From: Chara braunii
Taxonomy: Eukaryota > Streptophyta > Charophyceae > Charales > Characeae
Assembly (NCBI GenBank): GCA_003427395.1
Contig: BFEA01000062.1
Span: forward strand, 2,812,474 to 2,843,198
DNA: 30,725 bases
Reading direction: 5' to 3'
The position numbers and the translations under genes were made by a program. The notes under the pieces are model-generated. The model was not told the DNA's origin. It searched no databases and saw nothing but the letters and a program-made list of their open reading frames with translations. This document shows positions 1 to 9,868 of the stretch, one piece after another (the first letter of the stretch is position 1; every line of letters begins with the position of its first letter).

Positions 1-62
<62 letters not shown>
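1..62. repeat. (TC)n microsatellite at the window edge
   Basis: An uninterrupted TC dinucleotide run opens the window. Together with the GA run at the far end it suggests that the contig was cut at simple repeats. Confidence 0.97.
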
Positions 63-64
<2 letters not shown>

Positions 65-2083
65 GCCTACCCTCTCCCCCTTCCACCACTTGGCATATAA
101 CTAACCCTCCACCACCCGCTTGTTACATTGCCAGAGAACGAACGGTAAAAAGAATTTGCCCTCGCTTGGCGAAGTAACTGGGCAAGGGAAGGGCTGCCGG
201 TCCCTTGTGCCACCAAGAAGGAAAAGGAAACGACACGAGAGCAATTGAGAGGAGTCGAGTCAGGGGAGAGGACTAGACAAAGTTGGTACTTAAAGCAAGG
301 TCAGTTTGACTCAACCATTTCCCGACTGGATGACTATGAGAATAGGATGGATTGATTGAGCAAAGGAAGGAAAATAAAGAGAAGCCGAAGAAAAAGAAAG
401 TTAGGCATGTGGGAAGGGCTATCTGTCGACCCCAATGGGGGATTGTATCGGTCTTTGCCTTTGTGTGGGATTGTGCAGGTGAGTGAAGTCTTGGGATGCC
501 TTGAGCGGGACCGGGCCGGGAGAAACCGGGCGGCAAAGAAAAAGGGAAGAAGGGGCAAAGGGGCTACGGGACCCTTAGTGTAAAATTGAACCATGAAAAA
601 GACCATTGTGCATGAGATTTGGAGGGCGAATGAAAGGAAGGGGTGGGACTTTTGCTGAACGGAATGTGAAGTGGCATGTGCATGCGTATGAGGGCCCCGA
701 AAAGACTAAGGGGCATGCTCCCATAATGATGGATGAAATATATGTGATACGAGGAGTGCGTAGCGGCGAGGGGAAAGACGACATTGCCACACCCCGATGA
801 CGCCATAGGATTGTTGTGTTTAGGGAAATGGTGCGTGGCCTAAGGATGACGCTTAGCCTGTGCACAAAAGAAAAAGAACTCTCAAAGAACCGTTGGACTG
901 CCTGCGTATTGGAAGGCGCATTTGCTTGAAAACACAACCAAGAAAAAAACAAAATCAGCGTTTGCGGAATCACCAGCGAGACTGCCACCCGACGCGAGGG
1001 CTGAGCTACATCCCCAATGTCAAAGCTCTCTCGCTCGATGGGCCACCCCCATCCATCTCAAAGCACTAGGTGGGGGTGACCCTGAGACGAACGGCCCGTG
1101 CCCTGAGCATGAGCGTGGGCGGGCCGAGCCAACTGGGACCTGCAGTGGGGTCGACCAAGGCTCGGAAGTCTACCAGGGTTTGGCCCTACACCGGTTCTAA
1201 AAATAAATAAAATAATTGGTGTCCGGCGAGTTAACTAGACTACTAGTCAAGCGATATCAACAGCACCTACACAAACTGTTCATATGTAGTCTACCTCTAT
1301 CTTTGACTAGTTCTGCACAGAAGCTTTTAAGAAGAACTGACAATGGTAGGTTACAGTCCTACTCTAGGTTGTCTGTTAGGTGTTAGTAGTCTGTCAACCA
1401 ACTAATCAAGATAAAAATAAACTACAGTGAGCAGATGTATGCACAATGGATAAAATAGTGTTGATCAGTAGAGTTCTTAATTGGAATCCCCTTCCCCTGT
1501 ATCCAACGTACCTATGAGCATCATCAAGCTGCGGTGTCTAAGGTGTGCAACCACGGCCCACCCCTGTGCCCAAGAAATATGCTTATGACCAGCCTGCCCT
1601 TTGTTTACCCTCGCGTGCAACGAACCTTACGTCTGACGGATCTCGCTGATCAAGAGGCAATTTAAGGACAGCCCCCGAGAGTCCTCAAGAATTCTTTAAC
1701 GTCACAATCAGGACGACGATCACAGCTAGTGGACAATTCAGACCCCAACCAGAAATGTTTATAGATGGTCTGGGAGCGTCTCCGTAGGACTGGTCAGTCC
1801 GCACACCCCTTCTATCATCGCAGCAAAGAGCCTTAATGGACAAAGCAGCATGGCCTGCGTGTACTACTCCCATGGGTTGGGATGGTGACCGTGACCCATG
1901 CTTCGACCAGGGCCCTTCAGAGGCACCGCCCTCTCCTGCCAGATGCGCCACCAAGAAGAATGTCGTCTCTCAAGGTAGAGCGCACATGACTCCTCACCAA
2001 AGAGAGGACACTCAAGTTGGACTCACTTCCTCACGGTAAGAAGAGATTGAGAGGGTAGATAAGGAATAGGAACAACGTACCTG
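63..2083. other. No supported gene; unassigned sequence
   Basis: Short open frames exist on both strands, the longest being 137 codons on the minus strand at 575-988. None shows a recognisable domain, a start context or a paired exon structure, and the frames overlap each other heavily. Positions 1199-1217 are A/T-rich (AAATAAATAAAATAA-like), directly followed by TTGGTGTCCGGCGAG. That placement is reminiscent of an LTR-end/primer-site junction, but I cannot match it to a tRNA. 1685-1954 minus is an open frame of 89 codons downstream of the retrotransposon primer site and could be decayed internal sequence of that element; nothing in it identifies it. Confidence 0.5.
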
Positions 2084-2383
2084 GTGATAGCTGCCCCCAA
2101 CCACAGATTTCTCACCAATTGGGCCGACATGCATTTCGATGACCGGTCATTAGCCTCGGTACCACCCACAACGCAATGCAGTGCCACCTCAGCCAAAATG
2201 CCACGTCAGCATACTCTCATCATCATACACACATCCGCTGTCGCCGCAGCCTTTCAGCGGCCGGCCTCTCCACCTAGGCCCCGCTAATCGATCAGCGCCA
2301 AAGTATCCTTACTGCACATGAAGCATCATCAGCGCACCAAGTAACAATGTCGCCGGTGCCAGGTAAGCGGCAATCACGAACCA
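2084..2383 (-). other. Presumed 5' leader of a minus-strand LTR retrotransposon
   Basis: Read on the minus strand, this stretch lies immediately downstream of the primer-binding site at 2384-2395, where untranslated leader and the start of gag are expected. No gag-like frame is visible, so the internal region is either leader only or too decayed to read. The assignment rests on position, not on coding similarity. Confidence 0.4.
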
Positions 2384-2395
2384 GCTCTGATACCA
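2384..2395 (-). promoter_or_regulatory. Primer-binding site complementary to initiator tRNA-Met
   Basis: The minus strand reads TGGTATCAGAGC, the classic plant Copia/Gypsy primer site complementary to the 3' end of initiator tRNA-Met. It starts three bases after the LTR-like end CCTTGCA (2399 on the plus strand). This is the normal geometry of LTR end, short spacer and primer site, so the element runs leftwards. Confidence 0.88.
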
Positions 2396-2398
2396 AAT

Positions 2399-3080
2399 TG
2401 CAAGGAATATGAGTGTGAACGATATACAGAAAACCAAGTTGCGAAATCACACAGATGTCCAGGTAGTCGTATCCAAGCAGAGAGTACGAAATGCACCGAG
2501 AAACCATCCATATAGAGAAATACAATGAAATAATGAGCCAATGTCCAAGCTCGTAGGCCACAGCAACACAGTATCCAAAGTCGCTCCTCTCTGTCTGGCG
2601 CCCAACGCCCATCCTACTCTGCCTGACTATCCTACCTACAGCTGGTTCACTCAACAGGCTCACTTCGACTCTCGAAGACCAATGTACATGACTGTCAACT
2701 CCATAGCCNACCTNTCTTCATGCACCAGGTACGTATCTCGTCNCNCTCAATCAGACCTTGATTACCCCACACAGCGCCTCCTTCCCTGAAGACCACCCGA
2801 TCACCCGCTGTACCCCCTGGCGCCCAGCAGCCCGACTATGGCCGCCTGCGCCCCACTGCCCTGCAGCGCCCCTCTACGCACCCCGTCAGCGCCTTTGGCA
2901 GCAGCGCAGCATCAAGCAAGAGCGCAGCAGCACTTCCGCATTGCCAGCACTGGACAGAATGCCTGGCCTGGGCTGCCTCACTCCTTTTGTGGAAGTGGCA
3001 GCCCCCTGGATGCTGCGTGTGGCCTGGCTGGAAGCTTCCAGTAGCTTCCGGTTGGGTCCCAGACCCTACGCCCAGGCCCG
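2399..3080 (-). mobile_element. 5' LTR (truncated) of an LTR retrotransposon, minus strand
   Basis: Read on the minus strand, this segment aligns by eye along most of its length to the last 700 or so bases of the plus-strand LTRs ending at 23572 and 25707. Shared blocks include TGGATACTGTGTTG, TCTCTGCTTGG and the terminal CTCATATTCCTTGCA, and the GC-rich upstream part with GGGGCGCTGC also aligns. It ends in CA and is followed by a tRNA-Met primer site, so it is a 5' LTR. Homology fades near 3080, where other repeats abut, so the LTR start is missing. Ambiguous bases at 2709, 2714, 2743 and 2745 fall inside it. Confidence 0.78.
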
Positions 3081-3094
3081 AGATACCAGTGGAA

Positions 3095-3206
3095 CCGGGC
3101 CTGGGGAGGGGGGGGGGACAAGGCTCCAATCTATTCGTGGGGAGAAGTACGTGCTGGGAACCGGGCCAGCGTCCCATATGGCAATTTACATCGAATTTGA
3201 AAGTTT
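3095..3206 (+). repeat. Small dispersed repeat flanked by a 15-bp direct repeat
   Basis: The segment has a G10 run at 3108-3117 followed by ACAAGGCTCCAATCTATTC and a block containing ACGTGCTGGGAACCGGGCC. The same blocks recur at 27108-27172 (plus), and a fragment recurs at 26546-26585 (minus, next to a C run). GAGATACCAGTGGAA is repeated exactly at 3080-3094 and 3207-3221. This could be a target-site duplication, but the 27-kb copy also ends near GAGATACC, so part of that motif may belong to the repeat itself. Confidence 0.6.
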
Positions 3207-3796
3207 GAGATACCAGTGGAATATGGGATTATTAGTGAATTCTCCACTGACTGTTTTCTCCCAAATGTTCTTGATTCTTTGCCATATGGGTTGTGTCTTG
3301 AGGCATCTAAAGAAACAGTGATAGCGGTCCTCTATCTGGCCCTCTTGGCATGTGGAGCAAAGTTCTTTAAATGGGCTTCTGTCTTCTTTTCTTGTTCTCA
3401 CATTTAGCCATTGATTTAGCAAGACAGTGAGGTAGATAATAAGCCATTGTAGACTTTTGAATTTGGGCAGGTGAATTGTGGTGACTCGGTTCTATTGGAT
3501 CTGATTTAAATTTTCTGGGTCAACTTGTAGGTGATTCCACCATCTCTCAGTTATCACTGGGTTGGGGCATGCTGATCTTCTCTTTAATTTATACCTCATG
3601 CTTGTAGTATATTGTAGGATGTTAAATTTCAGGTTAATTCTATTGAGTCTTTGTTTCTGGTTCCATATCCATTATGTTGGGTCTACCTCTAGATTCTTAA
3701 GAGTCATTTGAGGATTGTACAGTTTTGAGGAGGTTCGCTGTTATCATTTGTTATCCTCTATCCTATAATTTTTTGCCAATTTATCTGCATTTTTAG
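3186..3796 (-). pseudogene. LINE ORF2 C-terminal fragment with zf-RVT-like domain
   Basis: The minus-strand open frame at 3186-3422 encodes a Cys/His cluster, FKELCSTCQEG, then a His and further Cys, then a Trp-rich tail. It matches the end of element B (LKELCAICQEGRVED) closely and element A more loosely. Going upstream (rightwards), the similarity continues through FKSLQWLI and past at least one stop into a block like the segment before the zf-RVT domain in elements A and B, then stops at a poly(T) run. This is the C-terminal part of a plant L1-type LINE ORF2, closest to the element B subfamily, with stops and no reverse transcriptase core. The similarity ends near the dispersed repeat at its 3' side. 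Confidence 0.82.
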
Positions 3797-3797
3797 G

Positions 3798-3798
<1 letters not shown>

Positions 3799-3838
<40 letters not shown>

Positions 3839-3839
3839 N

Positions 3840-3924
<85 letters not shown>
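3799..3924. repeat. Poly(T)40, an unknown base, then (GA)n
   Basis: Forty T residues run from 3799 to 3838, an N stands at 3839, and an uninterrupted GA tract follows to 3924. The N exactly at the junction of two simple repeats suggests an unresolved assembly or sequencing boundary. On the minus strand the order is transposase gene, (TC)n, then A40. Confidence 0.95.
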
Positions 3925-3927
<3 letters not shown>

Positions 3928-3976
3928 GATATTATATCATAAACCCTTTATCGGAAAGCTGATGATAGACACGACA

Positions 3977-5506
3977 TCAAACACCCCACGGATTGGATGG
4001 CGGAGCACCACGCACTCTTGCATGGTGGTGTACATGAGCAATCAATCTATCCCTGATTGCTTTGCTGGCATCTGTGGAGTGAGCGAGCGACGCGTCATCC
4101 CACCCCCATCCTTCCTCGCGGTTGTGCACCTCGTCTCGCCTGTTGATGCGTCGTCGTCTCCACTGCCGCCTAGGTCGCCCGACACCGTCGTTCTCTTCCT
4201 CACTGTCAGATTCCGCAGTCAGCAAACTTCGATAGATGACGACATGTGCATCGATCATGAGGTTATGCAGGATACAAACGGCCATGAATTCTTTGGTCAG
4301 GGTCTTCAGGTTGCAGATGTGACGCTTGATGAAGTTGCGCCACACTCCCTTCAATCTCCCGAAGCATCGCTCGATGATAGAGCGCGCTGCTGTGTGGAAG
4401 TCATCATACTGTCGTTGGAGTGTCGTCCTCTCGCTACCTCCAACCAGGGTCATGATCCATGGGAGTAGAGGATACCCCGCATCACCCAAAAGGTAGTACC
4501 CGACCTCGCCGCCGTCGCGCAACGTACACGCCCCGCTGTGGAAAATCACCCTCCCTTCTTGCACGTTGTTGTACATGGGCGACAGGCGCAGCACACGAGC
4601 GTCGTGCACAGCGCCAGGACAGCCCACAAACACGTTCAAGATTCTGCCCTCGTGATCACAACAAACCTGAGCGACGATGGAGTGCCCGCCTGTCCTATCG
4701 TAGAAACACTCAACTCTCGCACCCTTCGGCTTCTCTATGTAGCGATGGGTGCAGTCGATGACGCCCACACACCCTGGAAACCCTTTCCGCTCGAAAGCAT
4801 CAAGGGTTTCCTGCAACCGTCTACCTTCAGGCCAGGCGATGACGTGGCCATATTCCTTGATGAGTGCCTCCGCGACGTCGATATTGCTTCGCTGCGCACT
4901 CGCCAAACCCACACCAAGTGAGTGCCCGTACTGCCTGTAGTACGTCCCCATAGCCCACCGACCCAGTGCACACGCAAACTTCAATGCTGCTGGCAATGAA
5001 CGCCTCCAGTTCGTGTCCTGCCTTTGGATGTGTGGTCCTATGCGATCAAGGACCTCGAGGAACATTGCAGGTGGAAGACGACATAACCTCCTTGAAACTC
5101 TGTCATACTGTTCCCCCTCCTTTTGCAGATCCGACCACACACCTCCGTTCCGTTCCAACACCCACAACGCACGTCTCCTTTCCGCCGTTCGATGGAGCGT
5201 CTTCAATGCCGCGCACTGCATGATATGGTTGTGCAACAAACCTCCTGCTATGAGGGCGATGTTGTCTCCCACACCTGGTATACTCAGAGGCAATGCGGCT
5301 GCTGCTTGCAACACCATCATGGCGGCAACATTCCTCTCTTGCAGGATTTGCACGACGAGGAGCGTCATCACAACCAAGGAATCTTCCCACCCATCGTCAC
5401 TATGGCGGACAGAAGGGGGATCCATGGAGAGGAATGACAGAAGCGACCTGTGGGAGTCCCTTCGATGCGCACACAGAGCGCGTGGTGATGGACACAGGGG
5501 TGACAC
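3977..5506 (-). CDS. PIF/Harbinger-type DDE transposase (HARBI1-like)
   Basis: An intact 509-codon frame, in the normal size range for PIF/Harbinger nucleases. It would cut and move DNA transposons, inserting at TWA-type 3-bp targets (family knowledge). The DDE_Tnp_4-like core is visible: first Asp at residue 251 in GVIDCTH, followed by IEKP; second Asp at 342 in LLGDAGYPL; Glu at 379 in IIERCFGRLKG; and the late conserved LHN at 413-415. An Arg-rich tail (residues 444-457) may be a nuclear-localisation or DNA-binding patch. The N-terminal 100 residues are poorly conserved in character; Met28 (MDPPS) is an alternative start. No introns and no stops are seen. The partner Myb/SANT-like protein usual for this superfamily is not visible, and no left terminal repeat is found, so autonomy is doubtful. 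Overlapping plus-strand frames are antisense shadows. Confidence 0.93.
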   Translation of the reverse strand: MSPLCPSPRALCAHRRDSHRSLLSFLSMDPPSVRHSDDGWEDSLVVMTLLVVQILQERNVAAMMVLQAAAALPLSIPGVGDNIALIAGGLLHNHIMQCAALKTLHRTAERRRALWVLERNGGVWSDLQKEGEQYDRVSRRLCRLPPAMFLEVLDRIGPHIQRQDTNWRRSLPAALKFACALGRWAMGTYYRQYGHSLGVGLASAQRSNIDVAEALIKEYGHVIAWPEGRRLQETLDAFERKGFPGCVGVIDCTHRYIEKPKGARVECFYDRTGGHSIVAQVCCDHEGRILNVFVGCPGAVHDARVLRLSPMYNNVQEGRVIFHSGACTLRDGGEVGYYLLGDAGYPLLPWIMTLVGGSERTTLQRQYDDFHTAARSIIERCFGRLKGVWRNFIKRHICNLKTLTKEFMAVCILHNLMIDAHVVIYRSLLTAESDSEEENDGVGRPRRQWRRRRINRRDEVHNREEGWGWDDASLAHSTDASKAIRDRLIAHVHHHARVRGAPPSNPWGV

Positions 5507-5884
5507 AGGAGATTACGCCGTGCCGCGGGACGAAACAGCTGAGGTGCCGAATTCGAAATTTGAAGTTCAAAAAAAAATTTTGCATGCCCGCTGGTACGGA
5601 GACTGGCCCACTGGACCCGGTACCGGGCGACAACGTCGTCGCTCTAACGCCGCTCAGGGCTTGTCGCCCGCGCATGTCCGGGTCCAAACCAGGGTCCAAC
5701 GAACGGAGTGCTGCACTCACAAAAAAGGAAAGTTTCCCGAAACGGAAAGCGATCCCTTCGGCGGCGCCACAACGAACGGGCGCGGTGGGGTCTCGTCTCG
5801 AAAATGCCCGTATTGCTCGACGGCCATTTCCTGGAAACCGGTCGGCTTTTCCAGGAGTTTGCCGCAAACGTGTGGGGTCCACCT
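5507..5884 (-). other. Upstream region of the transposase gene
   Basis: About 380 bp separate the transposase start from the foldback element. The stretch is GC-rich and includes an A9 run near 5569-5577 in an AT-rich patch. I see no clear TATA box or second gene. It presumably holds the transposase promoter and sub-terminal sequence, an inference from position only. Confidence 0.35.
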
Positions 5885-6058
5885 CTAAGGGCCAGATCCC
5901 ACTGGCAAAGAGGATTGGAATAAGTGTCTGAATCAGGACATGTTCCACGCAGAGATGCAGAAAAGCAGATCAACTACAGTTTTTTGCACCTCTCCACAAA
6001 CACGTCCAGATTCAGACACTTATTCCATTCGTTTTTGCCAGTGGGGTCTGGCCCTTAG
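5885..6058. mobile_element. Foldback/MITE-like element with 50-bp inverted arms
   Basis: The left arm 5885-5934 and right arm 6009-6058 are inverted copies with only a few mismatches, around a 74-bp loop. The outermost bases are CTAAGGGCCAGA on the left and TCTGGCCCTTAG on the right. GGGCC-type termini next to TAA/TTA are the hallmark of PIF/Harbinger ends, and the element sits 380 bp from the transposase start. It has no coding capacity. It may be a MITE mobilised by that transposase, or a duplicated right end of the transposase element. Confidence 0.72.
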
Positions 6059-6549
6059 TCTTGACATTGGGTCTCGCAGCAGACTCTCCCTCCACCATGA
6101 CCACTCTCAATTCACAAATTGGCGAGAGCCAGAGTCCCGTCTCACTGCATTTACTATCCAATCTTTTTGAGAGCTGTCAGAACCCTGAGGCTCTCTCTAT
6201 TCGCACTCTCTGAAGTTGGACTCGGAGAGTGGCCTGCCTGCAGCTCAGCTTTTTTTTCAAGGGTCCTTGCCCATGCTATTTCAAGGGTTTCCCTCGGGTG
6301 CACCTCGAGTCATATCCGGCCCCGAGGGAAAGACGGAGGTCCAGGCTAGAAAGGGAAACGACCATGGTTCCAATAAATAATGCAATGAATGGATGTATCT
6401 ACTGGATGCTGGGCCCGGTTTCCAGCAGGTGTCACTACCCACCTAAAGATGGAGCAGCCAGGCAGGCAAAGCCTCAATTCTAGTGGTTCTCTTTCCACCG
6501 CGGCCAGGATAGACGACTTTTTCACGATTTCAAGAGTCTTACAGCCATT

Positions 6550-6582
<33 letters not shown>

Positions 6583-7924
6583 GTACGGGCCCAGTGCCCA
6601 AGGCTGGTATTATCCTTTGGAAAACTGTAAATTTTAAGTGGAGTTGTGGCATATCAACGTCCTTTCATAGAATCACGGCAGACATAAAGCGCCAGTACCT
6701 TTCAAGTTCCCAAACTTGGAAAACAATAGCGCGGCGGTTAACACGGAGGTGCAGGCCCGCCGCAAAACGGCTGGCGGCGGCGGCCAGGTACATCCGCGTC
6801 CGTTCATATTTTTGCATCAAGCAGGCGCCGCAGGGTCAATTCACGGCCGCAGTCAATATATGGGAAAGGTACTGGTGGTTTGACAATTTAATGTATATAG
6901 TATATACCCATCATTTCCCTCAACGGTTACCATGGCTGTCACAACTTGGCAGCTCTTGCTGTAACTACAGATCGTCCATTGCAAGTCCTTGCTTTTTTAT
7001 TATTATTATTATTATTATTTTTTTTTTAATGGGGTGATCACAACTGTCTATATTCTTCTCTCAACTTCTGTTTGTTTACCTTCCACTACCTACTCCTAAG
7101 ACTATCTAGAGGGGACCCCTGCAAGCATAGTTTTCCTCTCTCTGTGAAGGGGGGATTTCATGTTGCCCCTTGCCCCTAATGGTTAGGGTATAGGGTTGGG
7201 GCCGTCAGTGGGGGTCCGGCTAACACAAAGACCGGCAATGGTGATAAACAGGTGGGAATTGAAGGCTCGTGTTGTCATGGACCCTGAGCTTCGAAGCTTC
7301 GATGCTTAGATGAATCTATGCAACTTGCGTGCACCACAATGGAAGATGGGTGACACCTTTGACACTAGATCCTCGACTCTCCTGAGGATCCCCAAGCTTT
7401 GACAGTTCACTTTCCACACCTACTTGCACCACTTGCCATAGGCCAAGATTGTGAACGCATCCAGACAATGTCGTTGACCAGATGCATTGAAAATGTCAGC
7501 CGATGGCCAGTTGTGCAACAAGGCCCCTTACTCCTCCTTCAATATGATTCTGGAGGATCTCTTCTTTTTCCTTCTTTTTTCTTTTTCTTGAATAATTATG
7601 GATTCTTGAGAGCCTTTACCTCAGAGTGACTGTCTTCAAAAAGTGCAACCACAGATAGGGCGCAGGACTCACTTCTCCCCAATGGAGGGCATACCTCACA
7701 TTTGCACTATTGCAGATCAGGTTCATCCAGATCTTTTCTACTAAACTCTGGTGGCACTATTGCAGTCAGATTCATCCAGATCTCGCCACAATTGCAGCCC
7801 TATACATTCAGGAAATTCCTACAAGTGCGACTATGGCCTGAGCAGATGGACTCCTCTAAAGTCCACAGTTTTATGCAGTGAGTGTCTTCATTCTTTTTTT
7901 TTTTTTTTTTTTTTTTTTTCATTC
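6059..7924. other. Gene-free stretch with low-complexity tracts
   Basis: No credible gene. Contents: a T31 run at 6551-6581, a GC-rich patch with CGGCGGCGGCGG-like bases around 6770-6785, a (TAT)n tract at 6998-7019 running into T's to about 7027, an imperfect duplication with GCACTATTGCAG and TTCATCCAGATCT at about 7704-7738 and 7755-7785, and a T26 run at 7894-7919. The open frames here are interrupted by or built on homopolymers. Confidence 0.6.
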
Positions 7925-8008
7925 TATTACAGGTTGAACTTCACATATATAAAGAGGCACTCCACAATGACATCGTGAGGTCTTTCAAATTTCAATTGAT
8001 CCAATTCA
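7925..8008 (+). repeat. Direct repeat, left copy
   Basis: The block starts TATTACAGGTTGAACTTCAC and ends GATCCAATTCA. It recurs at 8291-8351 with short deletions. The two copies flank the foldback element at 8098-8267. Confidence 0.85.
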
Positions 8009-8097
8009 GCACGAGAGCTTGCTTTTTTTCTTTTTTCTTTTTTTTTTTGAAAAGAGAGCTTGCCTTTATTGTAGGGGTAACTTCAGTAGAGTCAGTA

Positions 8098-8267
8098 GAG
8101 TCACAAAAACAAGTTATAATTGCAGTATGGGCCAAGATACAGTTTGCAATTGCACTTCGGGCACCCTACTTGGCCCGAAAGCTGGGTTGTATACATTGCC
8201 CGAACTGCAATTTGAATCTGTATGTATGTTGGCCCATAGTGCAATTATAACTCATTTTTTGTGACTC
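8098..8267. mobile_element. Foldback/MITE-like element with long inverted arms
   Basis: The arms 8098-8162 and 8198-8267 are inverted copies beginning GAGTCACAAAAA and ending with its complement TTTTTTGTGACTC. A shared core reads TTATAATTGCA(G/C)TATGGGCC, and the inner ends read CTTCGGGC/GCCCGAA. A 35-bp loop separates them. There is no coding capacity. The arms are slightly diverged with small indels, so it is not recent. The short motif AGTAGAGTCAGTAGAGTCAC on the left makes target-site assignment ambiguous. Confidence 0.75.
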
Positions 8268-8290
8268 CCGCATAGTTTCCCCCTTTATTG

Positions 8291-8351
8291 TATTACAGGT
8301 TGAACTTCACAAAAGAGGCACTCCACAACGTGAGGTCTTTGATCCAATTCA
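8291..8351 (+). repeat. Direct repeat, right copy
   Basis: This is a shortened copy of 7925-8008. It shares TATTACAGGTTGAACTTCAC, AAGAGGCACTCCACAA, GTGAGGTCTTT and GATCCAATTCA, but lacks the ATATA and CAAATTTCAATT inserts. Confidence 0.85.
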
Positions 8352-9432
8352 CAACATTATAAATGAGGTACCTGAACAGTAGCGTGGACCACATGCATTC
8401 AGACTGATCAAGACTTGGAGTGTATTCTGACCATTACCAGCTGTTGCCAAATCTTCAGCACTTCAGATGCATTTACGAGATTCTAGAATGTACTAGTTGT
8501 ACAGTGGAGCAAGTCCCACAGACTCTGAAAGCATCATGACTGAGATTCTCCATCCTATAATGAATAGCCTGTTCAGTCTAACTGCAAATAGTGCTGCCAC
8601 AAATTTCCAATCCATTCCTGGAGTCAATCTTAATTATTGCATTCCTGTCCAGTCTCCACCAGAGCGCCGGTTCCATTCCATGCAGGCTTGACCACCACAC
8701 AGTACAGAACACCAGATATTCCCGCCTTCGTGTTTTTTTGGGGAAACAACGGCGGACGCAGCGTTTTGAGTTCGTAAATGCAAAAGTGGCGGCAAAAAAA
8801 ATAGGTGCCGACTTCGAAACGGCAATTTCGGTCGAAATGAATCCGTTGGGCTTTTTTTCCCTTTTTGTTTTCAACATATGACACCACGACCGACCCCTGT
8901 GAACATGACACCCGGCCTGACACCACGGTCGTAGTACTTTCATTGCCCTTCTTAAACGCGCGGCGCCCGGTTTCTTCGCTGACGCATGTTTTTCTTGCCC
9001 CCTATGAAACTCTGATGTGGCGTAAACGTACTTCCCTTTTTTTCCCCCCAAATGCCAGCTGGCTGAGCTGGGTCCTACCCTGTAAAGAATTACTCCAGGT
9101 TTGTCATTCCACTGCATGAGGTCCACTGTTCAGGGTACGCCATTTTCTATCTGTCCAGTCCAAGGAGCAGCTCAGAAGTCAAAGGGGATTGACTCTCAGA
9201 GTTGGGCAGACTGCTATTGTGTTGAGCCTCCAGAGTGCATGCACCTGGATCCGATAGTTGGGCAGACCAGGGTTCTAGATTCCGAGCCAATGCGTTCCCC
9301 CATCACCATGATTGAAGAAGCTGGTTCATTACTACTTTTGCGCGTTGCCGCGTTCTTTTGCCCTCAGGCTGGCTCTCTAGCAAGCTGAGCTCAACAAGAA
9401 GGTTCCCTTCAAATGAGCCCATGGAAGCTTTG
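8352..9432. other. Gene-free stretch
   Basis: Overlapping frames of up to 182 codons occur on both strands (for example 8578-9126 minus) but show no domain, and their composition tracks T/A runs. The stretch carries TGACACCACG twice (about 8879 and 8918) and one copy (8984-9037) of a 54-bp repeat found again at 10818-10871. Confidence 0.55.
8984..9037 (+). repeat. Dispersed 54-bp repeat, copy 1
   Basis: It begins GCATGTTTTT and ends with TAAACGTACTTCCCT. It is similar over its length to 10818-10871, with several substitutions. The function is unknown; it may mark a shared element edge. Confidence 0.7.
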
Positions 9433-9515
9433 TGACGCCCGCGGCCTAGGCCATGGGCAATTCGGCCGCCGCGGCCGAAAAAGCCGGCGGCCGCAGCCGC
9501 GGCTGCCAGGCCTAG
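9433..9515. other. GC-rich cluster of overlapping palindromes
   Basis: A short island rich in GGCC, GCGGCCGC-like and CCGCGG motifs, including CCTAGG and GCGGCCG, lies in AT-rich surroundings and is followed by A/T-rich sequence to 9787. It could form strong secondary structure. No gene overlaps it. Confidence 0.55.
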
Positions 9516-9787
9516 TTTGCAGCCCGATGTTTTGGATATTTTTTTGGGGGCAAAAAAATAAGTGAAAAAAAAAAAGGGGTTGTAGGGTTTCGAAAGCCCT
9601 ACAGCCCCATTTTTTGCTTTTTTGAATTTGACTTCATTTACGATTTGTGAAAAGTGAAAAACGAAAATCGGTTAAAAAGAAAAAAATAAAAATAAATAAA
9701 AGAAAGGCAGGATTTTTTTTTTTTATTTTTTTCATGACTGATATGGAGTTAGAGTCCTCCTAAAAATTTTGCCAAGGTAATTGCTTT

Positions 9788-9868
9788 TTCTTCTTCTTCT
9801 TCTTCTTCTTCTGTGCTTTTTCTTCTTCTTCTTCTTCTTCTTCTTCTTCTTCTTCTTCTTCTGTGCGC

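Noticed and set aside
575-988. 137-codon minus-strand frame
   Set aside because: No domain, no exon context, and equally long overlapping frames on the other strand.
1199-1230. LTR-end and primer-site-like sequence TTGGTGTCCGGCGAG
   Set aside because: I cannot match the sequence to a known tRNA 3' end, and no LTR partner is visible.
3962-5931. Plus-strand open frames of up to 291 codons antisense to the transposase
   Set aside because: They lie opposite a frame with a complete DDE motif set and in its GC-rich upstream region; no domain or coding signature of their own.
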